64,000 nt of DNA from assembly GCF_001613085.1 (NCBI RefSeq), contig NZ_BDBR01000022.1, positions 62,001-126,000 of the forward strand. Reading direction: 5' to 3'. Numbering within the stretch: position 1 is the stretch's first letter; each line of letters begins with the position of its first letter. The position numbers and the translations under genes were made by a program. The stretch is from Nocardia salmonicida NBRC 13393 (GTDB lineage: Bacteria; Actinomycetota; Actinomycetes; Mycobacteriales; Mycobacteriaceae). Of this stretch, positions 53,240 to 61,303 are shown in pieces. The notes below the pieces were generated by a model. The model ran no database searches. It saw only the letters and a program-made list of their open reading frames with translations, and had not been told where the DNA came from.

Positions 53240-54285
53240 TCACCTTCTCCGCGACCACCGTTCTCGTTCTCGGGCTGATCGCCCTGCTCGTGCTCGCCCT
53301 CGGCGTGTGGGCCTACTCCACGGCGAACCGGCTCGACCGGCTGCACGTGCGTTCCGATCAGTCCTGGCAGGCCCTCGATGCCGCGCTCGCCCGCCGGGCC
53401 GTGGTGGCGCGCGCGGTGGCGATGTCGGAGGCCGGGCCGGTGAGTACCGATCCCCGCCGAGCCGAACGGGCCTCCCGGCTCGCCACCCTCGCCGATCGTG
53501 CCGAACGTGCCGACCGCGGTGACCGGGAAACGATCGAGAATCAGCTCTCCGCCGCGCTGTCCCTGGTCGAGATCGACCACCTGCGACCCCAGTTGGTCGC
53601 CGAACTCGCCGACGCCGAGGCCCGCGTGCTCATCGCGCGCCGCTTCCACAACGACGCCGTGCGCGACACCCTGGCCCTGCGCACCCGCAGGCCCGTACGC
53701 ATCCTGCACCTCGGCGGCACCGCACCGCTGCCGCACTACTTCGAGATCACCGAGCGCGCGACGCCCGCCGCCGCGACCGGCCTCGTCGTGCACACCACCC
53801 GCACCTCCGCGCGGGTGATGCTGCTCGACGAGCAGAACCGGGTCCTGCTGCTGCGCGGCCACGACCCGATGATCCCCGAGGTGGCCTTCTGGTTCACCGT
53901 CGGCGGCGGGGTCGAACCGGGGGAGAACCTGCGCGACGCCGCGGTCCGCGAGATCTACGAGGAAACCGGTCAGCGTGTCGACCCCGCGTCGCTGCGCGGC
54001 CCGCTGTGGCGACGCGTGGCGGTGTTCCCATTCAACGGCGAACTGATCCGCTCCGAGGAACTGTTCTTCACCCTGCGCTCGCCGGGTTTCCACTGGAGCC
54101 CGGCCGACCTCACGGCCCTGGAGCGTCGCACGATCACCGATCACCGCTGGTGCACCGCCGACGACATCCGCGCGCTCGATGCCGCGGGCGAAGCGGTGTA
54201 CCCGTACCACCTCGACGAGTTGCTCGTCGAGGCCGTCACCGCGGCCGAGGACGATGCCGAGCACGTGGTCCGCTCCATCCGCTGA
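53236..54285 (+). CDS. Membrane-anchored LemA-like/Nudix hydrolase
   Basis: 349 residues. An N-terminal membrane helix (VLVLGLIALLVLALGVWAY) is followed by a LemA-like helical region (about 30-150). The C-terminal Nudix domain has the full box, from GGGVEPGENLRDAA to REIYEETGQ (about 222-247). It corresponds in position to Rv2609c of the mycobacterial PIM locus. Nudix enzymes hydrolyse nucleoside diphosphate derivatives; the true substrate here is unknown. It overlaps pimA by 4 bp. Confidence 0.9.
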   Translation: MITFSATTVLVLGLIALLVLALGVWAYSTANRLDRLHVRSDQSWQALDAALARRAVVARAVAMSEAGPVSTDPRRAERASRLATLADRAERADRGDRETIENQLSAALSLVEIDHLRPQLVAELADAEARVLIARRFHNDAVRDTLALRTRRPVRILHLGGTAPLPHYFEITERATPAAATGLVVHTTRTSARVMLLDEQNRVLLLRGHDPMIPEVAFWFTVGGGVEPGENLRDAAVREIYEETGQRVDPASLRGPLWRRVAVFPFNGELIRSEELFFTLRSPGFHWSPADLTALERRTITDHRWCTADDIRALDAAGEAVYPYHLDELLVEAVTAAEDDAEHVVRSIR

Positions 54286-54327
54286 CGCACACGCGGATAA
54301 CCCCGTGCGTCTGTGTCCGGCCGTTGT

Positions 54328-54333
54328 TACGGT
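54328..54333 (+). promoter_or_regulatory. -10 box (TACGGT) of leader transcript
   Basis: TACGGT ends 6 nt before the GTG at 54340, the leaderless geometry seen elsewhere in this window. It would start a transcript containing the short leader ORF, the hairpin and the downstream MFS gene. Confidence 0.42.
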
Positions 54334-54339
54334 GAGGGC

Positions 54340-54369
54340 GTGAATTCTCCGGAGGCGTCGAGAAGGTAG
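54340..54369 (+). CDS. Putative 9-codon leader peptide of efflux gene
   Basis: GTG AAT TCT CCG GAG GCG TCG AGA AGG TAG encodes VNSPEASRR and stops exactly at the first base of a strong hairpin. It lies about 190 bp upstream of the Cmx-like efflux gene. Short leader ORFs with hairpins control several ribosome-drug resistance genes by attenuation; that role here is inferred. It is too short to judge by coding statistics. Confidence 0.35.
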   Translation: MNSPEASRR

Positions 54370-54394
54370 CCGTCCGGCCTACGGGCTGGGCGGC
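54369..54394 (+). promoter_or_regulatory. 11-bp RNA hairpin with UACG tetraloop
   Basis: Arms 54369-54379 and 54384-54394 pair over 11 positions (two G-U wobbles) around the loop TACG, a stable UNCG-type tetraloop. No T-run follows, so it is not a classical terminator of the PIM operon. It begins at the leader-ORF stop and may attenuate expression of the MFS gene. The rest of 54286-54560 shows no gene. Confidence 0.5.
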
Positions 54395-54560
54395 GTTGTG
54401 TGGGTGCGCGTCGTCGGCCGGGTAACCGGTGCGACGTGTCTTCCGCAACGCCGGACGATCGTCGATTTCTCGCGGCCAGGCCCCTTTTCGCCTGGTTTCG
54501 CCATCGTCTCGGACGCCGCGCTCGCGGTGTGGCGTCCCGGTATCGGGAGAGTTGATATTC

Positions 54561-55748
54561 ATGCCCATCGGGGTTTTCGTGCTGGCTGTCGCCGTTTTCG
54601 CGCAGGGCACATCGGAATTCATGATGTCGGGGCTGGTGGCGCGGACCGCCGCCGACTTCGGGGTCTCGCTCGGGACCGTGGGGTTGCTGACCTCGCTGTA
54701 CGCCGTCGGTATGGTGCTCGGCGCGCCGACCATGGCGGCCACAGCGGGTCGCCGGCCGCTACGGCGTTCGGCCACAACATTTCTCGCGCTGTTCTGTCTC
54801 GCGCACGTCGTCGGTGCCGTCACCACCGAGTTCGGGGTGTTGGTGGCGACGCGGGTCATCGCCGCGGTGGCCAACGCGGGGTTTCTGGCGGTCGTTCTGG
54901 CCGCCCTGCCTCGGTTGGTCGGTGCGGCGCAGATCGGGCGGGCCACCTCGGTCATCGTGTCGGGGGTGACGGTGGCCTGCATCGCGGGTGTTCCCGCCGG
55001 AACGGTGCTCGGTCAGCTGTGGGGGTGGCGCTCGGCGTTCTGGGCGGTGGCCGTGGTCGGTGCGGGGGTGCTCGTCGCGATGGTGCTGACGCTGCCGCTC
55101 GACGATAGAGACCGGTCGACGGTGTCGATTCCCTCGGTGCGGTCCGAGTGGGCTGTGCTCGGCGTGCGGCGGGTGCGGGCGGCTGTCGTCGTCGGGATCC
55201 TGGTCAATGCCGCCACTTTCGCCGGTTTCACGTATCTCGGCACGATCACCGCGCAGCTCGCGGGACAGGACAGCGGGTGGGTTCCGGTCGTGCTGGCCGT
55301 GTTCGGGATCGGCTCGTTCGCGGGCGTCACGCTGGCCGGTCGCCACAGTGACCGCCACGGCGAGCGCATCATCGGTGTCGGGACGGTAGGCCTGGTCGGC
55401 GTCTGGGCGCTGGCCGCGCTGACGGCAGAGTCGATCGCCGCGGTGGTGATCATGACGTTCGTCGTGGGTGCTGTCGCATTCGGTGTCGGGTCGACGTTGA
55501 TCGCGACGATCGTGCGGTCCGCCACCCCTGTGGCACCTCGCTCGGCCGGTGCGTTGGCCACCACCGCGCTCAATATCGGTGCGGTCCTCGGTCCCGTCAC
55601 CGCCGGGGTGATCGTCGATCGGGTCGGTGATCCGGTCGCCGCGCTGTGGTGCGGCGCCGCATCGGCCGCCGTCGCAGCGGTGATCGTGCTGGTCGGTCGC
55701 CGCGGGCGTCATCCGGCGCCGGACGAGGTCGGAGTCGACGTGCGGTGA
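54561..55748 (+). CDS. Cmx/CmrA-type drug efflux MFS transporter
   Basis: 395 residues, ATG with GGGAGA upstream. Twelve predicted helices. The N-terminus VFVLAVAVFAQGTSEFMMSG is very close to actinobacterial chloramphenicol exporters of the Cmx/CmlR group, as is the motif-A-like AATAGRRPLRR loop. Probably a proton-driven exporter of chloramphenicol-like or other drugs. It interrupts the PIM-pdxS order known from Mycobacterium. Weakly related to the cluster exporter at 31639. Confidence 0.88.
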   Translation: MPIGVFVLAVAVFAQGTSEFMMSGLVARTAADFGVSLGTVGLLTSLYAVGMVLGAPTMAATAGRRPLRRSATTFLALFCLAHVVGAVTTEFGVLVATRVIAAVANAGFLAVVLAALPRLVGAAQIGRATSVIVSGVTVACIAGVPAGTVLGQLWGWRSAFWAVAVVGAGVLVAMVLTLPLDDRDRSTVSIPSVRSEWAVLGVRRVRAAVVVGILVNAATFAGFTYLGTITAQLAGQDSGWVPVVLAVFGIGSFAGVTLAGRHSDRHGERIIGVGTVGLVGVWALAALTAESIAAVVIMTFVVGAVAFGVGSTLIATIVRSATPVAPRSAGALATTALNIGAVLGPVTAGVIVDRVGDPVAALWCGAASAAVAAVIVLVGRRGRHPAPDEVGVDVR

Positions 55749-55825
55749 ATCACGTCGGACCCCGGCGGGGCCCTCGGACCAGGCCAGCTGGGGGCGGAGT
55801 TCGCATCGCCGCTGGTCGTGACAAG

Positions 55826-55845
55826 GCCAGTGGTGCTCAACTGGC
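55826..55845. promoter_or_regulatory. Inverted repeat GCCAGT-N8-ACTGGC upstream of pdxS
   Basis: Perfect 6-bp arms about 25 bp upstream of the putative pdxS -10 box. It could be an operator at the pdxS promoter or a weak hairpin at the end of the MFS transcript. Confidence 0.35.
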
Positions 55846-55870
55846 TATGAAGGCCGAATTCGGGCAGATC

Positions 55871-55876
55871 TAGAAT
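55871..55876 (+). promoter_or_regulatory. pdxS promoter -10 (TAGAAT)
   Basis: TAGAAT fits the TANNNT actinobacterial -10 consensus and is 57 bp upstream of the pdxS GTG. No clear -35 is visible. Confidence 0.42.
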
Positions 55877-55932
55877 CGACGGTGACCCGAACCCGAGCGA
55901 CTTGATTGGCGCCCATGACACAGGAGACATTC

Positions 55933-56835
55933 GTGACTACGCCTGAGACCACCAACACCGTCGGCACCGCCCGCGTGAAGCGCGGCATGGCCGAGATGCT
56001 CAAGGGTGGCGTGATCATGGATGTGGTCAACGCCGAGCAGGCCAAGATCGCCGAAGACGCCGGCGCCGTGGCCGTGATGGCGCTCGAGCGGGTGCCCGCC
56101 GACATCCGCGCCCAGGGCGGCGTGTCCCGGATGAGCGACCCGGACATGATCGACGGCATCATCGCCGCCGTCTCCATCCCGGTCATGGCCAAGGCCCGCA
56201 TCGGCCACTTCGTCGAGGCGCAGATCCTGCAGAGCCTCGGCGTGGACTACATCGACGAGTCCGAGGTCCTCACCCCCGCCGACTACGCCAACCACATCGA
56301 CAAGTGGAACTACACCGTCCCGTTCGTCTGTGGCGCCACCAACCTGGGCGAGGCCCTGCGCCGCATCACCGAGGGCGCGGCCATGATCCGCTCCAAGGGC
56401 GAGGCGGGCACCGGCGACGTGTCCAACGCCACCACCCACATGCGCACCATCCGCGGCGAGATCCGTCGCCTGACCTCGCTGTCCGAGGACGAGCTGTTCG
56501 TGGCCGCCAAGGAACTGCAGGCCCCGTACGAGCTGGTTCGTGAGGTCGCCCAGACCGGCAAGCTCCCGGTCGTCATGTTCACCGCCGGTGGCATCGCCAC
56601 CCCCGCCGACGCCGCCATGATGATGCAGCTCGGCGCCGAAGGCGTGTTCGTCGGCTCGGGCATCTTCAAGTCCGGCAACCCCGAACAGCGCGCCGCCGCC
56701 ATCGTCAAGGCCACCACCTTCTACGACGACCCGGACGTGCTGGCCAAGGTCTCGCGTGGCCTGGGCGAGGCCATGGTCGGCATCAACGTCGAAGAGATCC
56801 CGCAGCCCCACCGTCTGGCCGAGCGCGGCTGGTGA
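55933..56835 (+). CDS. pdxS: Pyridoxal 5'-phosphate synthase subunit PdxS
   Basis: 300 residues, the usual family length, from GTG 55933, which has AGGAG at ideal spacing; ATG 55915 is an in-frame alternative. TIM barrel with VKRGMAEMLKGGVIMDV (the ribose-5-phosphate site includes this Asp and later Lys residues), MALERVPADIR, and the phosphate-binding FTAGGIATPADAA and VFVGSGIFKS. With the PdxT glutaminase it makes PLP from ribose 5-phosphate, glyceraldehyde 3-phosphate and glutamine. pdxT is not next to it; a strong terminator follows. Confidence 0.97.
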   Translation: MTTPETTNTVGTARVKRGMAEMLKGGVIMDVVNAEQAKIAEDAGAVAVMALERVPADIRAQGGVSRMSDPDMIDGIIAAVSIPVMAKARIGHFVEAQILQSLGVDYIDESEVLTPADYANHIDKWNYTVPFVCGATNLGEALRRITEGAAMIRSKGEAGTGDVSNATTHMRTIRGEIRRLTSLSEDELFVAAKELQAPYELVREVAQTGKLPVVMFTAGGIATPADAAMMMQLGAEGVFVGSGIFKSGNPEQRAAAIVKATTFYDDPDVLAKVSRGLGEAMVGINVEEIPQPHRLAERGW

Positions 56836-56871
56836 TCACGGGCCCGATACCGTTCGGGCACTGAAGAATTC

Positions 56872-56917
56872 GCCTCGGCGGGCGTCGTGATGATCGCGAC
56901 GCCCGCCGAGGCATTTT
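56872..56917 (+). terminator. Rho-independent terminator of pdxS
   Basis: A perfect 16-bp stem (56872-56887 with 56897-56912) with a 9-nt loop is followed by ATTTT. It starts 37 bp after the pdxS stop. Confidence 0.88.
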
Positions 56918-56927
56918 CGGGCGAGGC

Positions 56928-57139
56928 TCAGCGCCGCAGGAGTTCGGTGGTGAGGGCGTCGAGGCAGATCGCGTTGTCCGGGTCGAAGTCCTTGCGCGTC
57001 ACAGGTCGTCCCAGTGGATTCGGCCGGGGAGGCCGCCGGGGCCGCGGATGTTCATGATCACCGTGGCGCTCGTGCGTTCCAGCGCTGCGATCAAGTCATC
57101 GGCCGATATCTCGAGGCTAGAAACGGGGACGCCACCAAG
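56928..57139 (-). pseudogene. Possible broken small gene, antisense remnant
   Basis: On the minus strand two frames look protein-like but neither is a complete gene. The frame open from 57139 to the stop at 56999 includes DDLIAALERTSATVIMNIRG and GGLPGRIHWDDL but no ATG or GTG at its beginning. The other, GTG 57002 to 56928, encodes 24 residues (RKDFDPDNAICLDALTTELL). The stop of one overlaps the start of the other, as if by a -1 frameshift in one former gene. The family is not recognised. The rest of 56836-57167 holds the pdxS terminator and the TetR promoter. Confidence 0.3.
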
Positions 57140-57161
57140 TCAACATCTGATGACTTAGCAT
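57137..57161 (+). promoter_or_regulatory. TetR operator overlapping leaderless promoter
   Basis: AAGTCA-N8-TGACTT (57137-57156) has perfect 6-bp arms with 16 of 20 symmetric positions. It abuts a TAGCAT box (57156-57161) whose last base is 6 nt from ATG 57168. A further TGACTT half-site follows at 57161-57166. The arrangement predicts autorepression of the TetR gene. Confidence 0.6.
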
Positions 57162-57167
57162 GACTTC

Positions 57168-57740
57168 ATGGAACCGAAGCCCGAACCGCGTCGCCGCGAT
57201 CGCGCGGCCACCCGCGCCGCGCTGCTCGATGCCGCGCGTATCCGTTTCGCCGCACAGGGTTTCGACGGCACCGGCCTGCGCGAGATCGCCGCCGAGGTCG
57301 GCGTCGACCCCGCCTTGGTATCGCGCTACTTCGGTTCCAAGAAGCGGCTCTACGCCGAGGCGATGCACATGGAGATCCCGACCGGAGTGGCCGCGGATCC
57401 GCACCGGCCGGTCGTCAGCATCGCCGACGCCCTGCTCCATGACGTCGTGTACCAGGACTGGTCGCAGTACGGCGGCGAACACCCGCTGCTGGCCATGCTC
57501 CGATCGGCAGGCCACGGCGACGTGCGCGATCAGCTCCGTACCCAACTCTGCGACGGCTACCTGCGCGAATTCGCCGACCGACTCGACAGTCCCGACCCGC
57601 AACTGCGCGCGGAGCTGATCGGAGCGCTGCTGATCGGCCTCGGGGTCCTGCGCTCGGTGATCGGCACGCCCGCCGTGAGCGCGGCTCCGTTCGACCGAAC
57701 CTGGGTGCTCGTGGGCCGCATGGTGAACGCCCTGACCTGA
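57168..57740 (+). CDS. TetR-family transcriptional regulator
   Basis: 190 residues. The N-terminal helix-turn-helix has RIRFAAQGFDGTGLREIAAE, then VGVDPALVSRYFGSKKRLY (about 20-60), standard for TetR. The C-terminal ligand domain resembles the TetR_C_17/ActR-like type but is not specific. The start is supported by the leaderless promoter and overlapping operator. Converges with the response regulator; its only obvious target is its own promoter. Confidence 0.92.
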   Translation: MEPKPEPRRRDRAATRAALLDAARIRFAAQGFDGTGLREIAAEVGVDPALVSRYFGSKKRLYAEAMHMEIPTGVAADPHRPVVSIADALLHDVVYQDWSQYGGEHPLLAMLRSAGHGDVRDQLRTQLCDGYLREFADRLDSPDPQLRAELIGALLIGLGVLRSVIGTPAVSAAPFDRTWVLVGRMVNALT

Positions 57741-57744
57741 CGGC

Positions 57745-58401
57745 TCAGAGGATTCCCTGTTCGTGGGCGTAGATCGCGGCCTGGGTGCGGTCGCGGACGC
57801 CGAGGCGTTGGAGGATGCTCGAGACGTGGTTCTTCACGGTGCCCTCGCTGAGGTAGAGGGACCGGGCGATCTCGCGATTGGCGGCCCCGGCGGCGAGCAG
57901 GCGGAGGACCTCGGTTTCGCGGCCGGTGAGGTCGATGGTGGGGCGTGGGATGCGGGAGCGCACCATGGCGGCCAGACGCGCGGTGACGGCGGCCGAGTAC
58001 TGGTCGACGCCCGCGTGCGCGAGGCGGATCGCCTGGGCGAGTTCGGCGGCGGGGAGATCCTTGAGCAGGTAGCCGGACGCGCCCGCGTGCAGGGCCGCGA
58101 CGATGTAGCCGTCGTCGTCGAAGGTGGTGAGCATCAATACTGTGACCCGCCCGCGCAGCCTGGTGGCCGCCTCCACGCCGTCGGTTCCCGGCATACGAAC
58201 ATCCATCAGCACCACATCCGGCTCCAGTGCGGTCGCGAGTTCGACGGCCTCGGAACCGCTTTCGGCCGCACCGAGCACTTCGATGCCGGGCTGCAGGGCG
58301 AGCAACGCGGCGATCCCTTCACGAACCAGGCGCTCGTCGTCGGCGATCAGCACGCGGACCTTCGGGACAGTGCCCGATACCTCGGGATCGTGTCCGGTCA
58401 T
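57745..58401 (-). CDS. NarL/LuxR-type response regulator
   Basis: 218 residues. The receiver domain has acidic DD in LIADDERLV, phospho-acceptor Asp in VVLMDVRMPG, the Thr in MLTTFDDD and Lys in LLKDLP. The C-terminal LuxR HTH contains LTGRETEVLRLLAAGAANRE and LSEGTVKNHVSSILQRL. It overlaps the kinase stop by 4 bp, so the pair is co-translated. Targets unknown. Confidence 0.95.
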   Translation of the reverse strand: MTGHDPEVSGTVPKVRVLIADDERLVREGIAALLALQPGIEVLGAAESGSEAVELATALEPDVVLMDVRMPGTDGVEAATRLRGRVTVLMLTTFDDDGYIVAALHAGASGYLLKDLPAAELAQAIRLAHAGVDQYSAAVTARLAAMVRSRIPRPTIDLTGRETEVLRLLAAGAANREIARSLYLSEGTVKNHVSSILQRLGVRDRTQAAIYAHEQGIL

Positions 58402-59561
58402 CGTCCCACCACGGGGATCGTGGCCAGCAGACGAGTTCCGTCGGGACCGGAGGTGATGCGCACCTCGCCGCCGACCAGGTCCAGGCGTTCACGCATTCCG
58501 GACAGCCCCTGACCTTCCGTCGCGCCGGGCGCGAAACCTGTTCCGTTGTCGGCGATATCGAGGATGCCGGTGCTCGCGGTGAGGTCGACGCGGACCGCGA
58601 CGGCGGTGGCGTTGGAGTGGCGGCGTGCGTTGGTGAGTGCTTCCTGTGCGGCGAGGTACAGGGCGAGACGGACGGGTTCGCCGACGGTGTCCTCGGTGCC
58701 GGTGAGGTCGAGGGTCACGGCGAAGCCGGTGTCGTCGAGCCGGGTCGCGAGCGCTCGCAACGCGGTGGCGAGGGTGAACTGCGTGTCGTCGGCGCGCAGG
58801 GTGCCGACCGCGCGCCGCACCTCGTCGAGAGCCAGGCGCGTGGAATGACGCCCTTCGGCGAGTGCCCGGTCGGCGATATCGGTGTCCAACGGCCGGTAGG
58901 CGGCCGATTTCTCCAGTTGGATCGCGGTCACCACGAGATGGTGGCCGACGCTGTCATGGATATCGCGGGCCACCCGGGTGCGTTCGGCGACGGTGGCGAG
59001 GGAGACCGCCTGGTCGGCGTATTCCCGGAGCCGGGCGTGCGCGTCGGACAGTTCGGTGAGCAGTGTTTCGGCGCGGCGCCGCCCGGTTTCCTCGCGTTCG
59101 GCGATCACCGCGATCGCGAGGGCGAAAACGACGCCGATCGTGAACATCAGCAGATCCGAGAGCGCTTCGGGATTCGCCCGCAGCGCCGGTCGCCCGAGGA
59201 CGATGATCGCGGCGAGGAGTAGACCGCCACCGGCGAGTGCGTAGGCGACACGATGCCCGACGGTGAAATAGGCAGTGAGCGGAAGCAAGACGAACAGGAC
59301 CTTCGCATTGCCACTGCTGTCGAGCACGGTGATCACCGTGTACAGGACGGCGCGGACGACCAGCCCGGCGATCGCGAGGGTCCTCGACCGGGTGAACCGC
59401 GCTGCGGCGAGCTCCAGCCCTCCTGCGAGCGCGAGGGCCCCGGCGAACGCGCTCGACCTGGCGGGGTCGACAGGCCCGGTCGAGGCGACGGCGAGCCCGG
59501 CGACCAGCACGGAGACATAGAGGAAGCACGCGACCCAGGTCAGTGCGCGCGGTCGATGCAT
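58398..59561 (-). CDS. Sensor histidine kinase (HisKA_3 type)
   Basis: 387 residues from ATG 59561, chosen for the leaderless -10 box 6 nt upstream; ATG 59627 is the alternative. Five or six hydrophobic helices (about 10-150) with only short loops are followed by ARDIHDSVGHHLVV (phospho-His) and an HATPase_c domain (EALTNARRHSNA, DNGTGFAPG). No large external sensor, so it probably senses a membrane-related signal. Partner of the adjacent response regulator. Confidence 0.93.
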   Translation of the reverse strand: MHRPRALTWVACFLYVSVLVAGLAVASTGPVDPARSSAFAGALALAGGLELAAARFTRSRTLAIAGLVVRAVLYTVITVLDSSGNAKVLFVLLPLTAYFTVGHRVAYALAGGGLLLAAIIVLGRPALRANPEALSDLLMFTIGVVFALAIAVIAEREETGRRRAETLLTELSDAHARLREYADQAVSLATVAERTRVARDIHDSVGHHLVVTAIQLEKSAAYRPLDTDIADRALAEGRHSTRLALDEVRRAVGTLRADDTQFTLATALRALATRLDDTGFAVTLDLTGTEDTVGEPVRLALYLAAQEALTNARRHSNATAVAVRVDLTASTGILDIADNGTGFAPGATEGQGLSGMRERLDLVGGEVRITSGPDGTRLLATIPVVGR

Positions 59562-59567
59562 TCGCTG

Positions 59568-59573
59568 AGCGTA
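59568..59573 (-). promoter_or_regulatory. -10 box (TACGCT, minus strand), leaderless pattern
   Basis: Read on the minus strand, TACGCT is followed by 6 nt and then ATG 59561. It decides the kinase start in favour of 59561 and would drive the kinase-regulator operon. Confidence 0.48.
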
Positions 59574-59700
59574 TGGCCAGATTCGTCGCACGGCCACGGT
59601 CGCGAGGAGATTGTGGCCGAAGGTCATGGGTCGCCCGGCACTTACCGCCGTGACCACCGGATTCCTACCGTCGAGCTCGACATCGAGAAGGGATTTCGAC

Positions 59701-60315
59701 ATGGACACACGAGCACTACTGCGACTGGGCGGCGTCTCCGGCTTCGTCTGCGGCGGAGCGATCGCGGCGGCCGGCATAATCGAACTGATCGCCGCGGGCA
59801 AGATACCGATCACTCAGATTCTCAACGGGGCCGCCGTCCCCTTCGGGATCGGTCTGCTGGTGGCGTTGTACGCGCTGCTGCACCAGCGTCTCGGCCGCTT
59901 CGGAGCACTCGCCTTCGTCGTGCAATTCCTCGGCTTCGGCTATTTCGCGGGTATCGCCTTCGCCATGAACTTCGTGCTGGTCTATCTGGACAAGCCGGTG
60001 GTCGACGAATTGCTCACCAGCCCGGCGAAATTCGCCTTCCTCGCCACCGCGGTCCTCGCACTGAGCGGGACGCTGCTGTTCGGCACAGCGCTGCTGCGTA
60101 GCGCGGCGGTTCCGCGCGGCGCGGCGATCCTCTACACCGCGGGCCTGTCGGTGCTCTGCCTGACCTTCCTGCTCCCGGCGACGCTGGTCCGCGTCGGACA
60201 CATCGCGGCCGGATTCGGCATGGTGTGGCTGGCCTGGGCCGTGTGGTCGAGCGTGACAGTGAACTCGGCGGCTGCCGCTCGCGCGTGGCAGCCGACACCC
60301 GATCCGGCGCGCTAG
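59701..60315 (+). CDS. DUF4386-like integral membrane protein
   Basis: 204 residues, ATG with GAAGGGA upstream. Six hydrophobic helices, opening LLRLGGVSGFVCGGAIAAAG, resemble the DUF4386 membrane family. Divergent from the kinase gene across about 140 bp, so it may be a target of that two-component system (inference). Function unknown. Confidence 0.72.
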   Translation: MDTRALLRLGGVSGFVCGGAIAAAGIIELIAAGKIPITQILNGAAVPFGIGLLVALYALLHQRLGRFGALAFVVQFLGFGYFAGIAFAMNFVLVYLDKPVVDELLTSPAKFAFLATAVLALSGTLLFGTALLRSAAVPRGAAILYTAGLSVLCLTFLLPATLVRVGHIAAGFGMVWLAWAVWSSVTVNSAAAARAWQPTPDPAR

Positions 60316-60333
60316 CGCTACCAGGGCCGCGGC

Positions 60334-61128
60334 CTACGGCTGACCCGCCGCGCCTTCGGTATCGGTGGTGAGGGCGTCGGCGAAGTTCTCGGCGTAGCCG
60401 AGGATGAGCTGGCGCTGGGTGGGCAGCAGAACGGCCAGCTCGTGCCAGGCGATGGCGGTGGGGGAGCCGTAGAGGTGGGTCAGGTCGGTGACCAGAGCCG
60501 CGGCCTGTTCGGGGGTGGGGGCGGTGGGGCGGGCGAAGGCGAGCAGGGACGCGCCGATGGCGATGTGGCGGTAGCCGTGGAGGGCCATGCGGCGGATGAC
60601 GGTGTGGTTGTCGTAGGTGCTCCAGTCGTCGGCGAAGTACCCGTTCGGGATGCCGGCGATCGCGAGGTCGTCGCGGTCCACTGGGACGCGCTGGATCAGC
60701 ACGACGTCGTCGACCACGCGGTCGGGGGAGCGGTTGGCGGCGACGAGCGCGGCGAGTTCGTCCTCGGACGCGTTGCGGGTGTCGCGCAAGGATTCCCACG
60801 GGACGCGCGCGGACGGATTGTCCAGCAGCGCGGCGATCCGGGAGACCGTGGCGTTCTCGGCGTGGTGGGTGGCGGCGGGATCGTCCGGGTAGTCGTGGCC
60901 CGCGCCGTCGCCTTCCACGAGTCCGAGGGTGGCGTGCATGCTCGTGTACGCGCACTGGCCGAGATCATCGAGCGTGCACAGGATCCGCGCGTCGGGATGG
61001 TCCATCCGGACGAGCTCTAACGCGTCGAGCAGCTGGGCGAAGGTGGTGACGTCGTCGAGGCGGGCAACGGTGTTGGAGTCCAGCCGGTTACGTCGAACGG
61101 GTGGTTCGCCCGGCTCGAAAGTCGTCAT
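60334..61128 (-). CDS. Hypothetical cytoplasmic protein
   Basis: 264 residues from ATG 61128. Acidic protein with no signal peptide or membrane helix. Visible features are the N-terminal LDDVTTFAQLLDALELVRMD, a central charged region with DRVVDDVVLIQRVPVDRDDLA and a C-terminal helical part. No family recognised; codon-position GC pattern is like its neighbours. It faces the membrane-protein gene tail to tail and is divergent from the TauE gene. Confidence 0.72.
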   Translation of the reverse strand: MTTFEPGEPPVRRNRLDSNTVARLDDVTTFAQLLDALELVRMDHPDARILCTLDDLGQCAYTSMHATLGLVEGDGAGHDYPDDPAATHHAENATVSRIAALLDNPSARVPWESLRDTRNASEDELAALVAANRSPDRVVDDVVLIQRVPVDRDDLAIAGIPNGYFADDWSTYDNHTVIRRMALHGYRHIAIGASLLAFARPTAPTPEQAAALVTDLTHLYGSPTAIAWHELAVLLPTQRQLILGYAENFADALTTDTEGAAGQP

Positions 61129-61291
61129 CTGCACCCCGCCATCCTGGCACGGCCTTCGGCGCGTCGGAGTGATCCCGGCGCCGGTGGGCGATGTGGGCCG
61201 CGTCTGCGCCGTGCGCTGTGCCCTCGCAGGCGCGTCGTTCCGCGATGTCGGCGTCGGTTGGCCCAGGATTTGCTGCCAACTGGGCGTACCG

Positions 61292-61297
61292 TACAGT
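61292..61297 (+). promoter_or_regulatory. -10 box (TACAGT), leaderless pattern
   Basis: TACAGT lies 6 nt before GTG 61304 with no ribosome site, supporting this GTG as both transcription and translation start. Confidence 0.52.
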
Positions 61298-61303
61298 CGG
61301 TCC

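Noticed and set aside
54369..54394. Hairpin as terminator of the PIM operon
   Set aside because: The stem is strong but no T-tract follows. Its exact junction with the short leader ORF fits a leader structure better.
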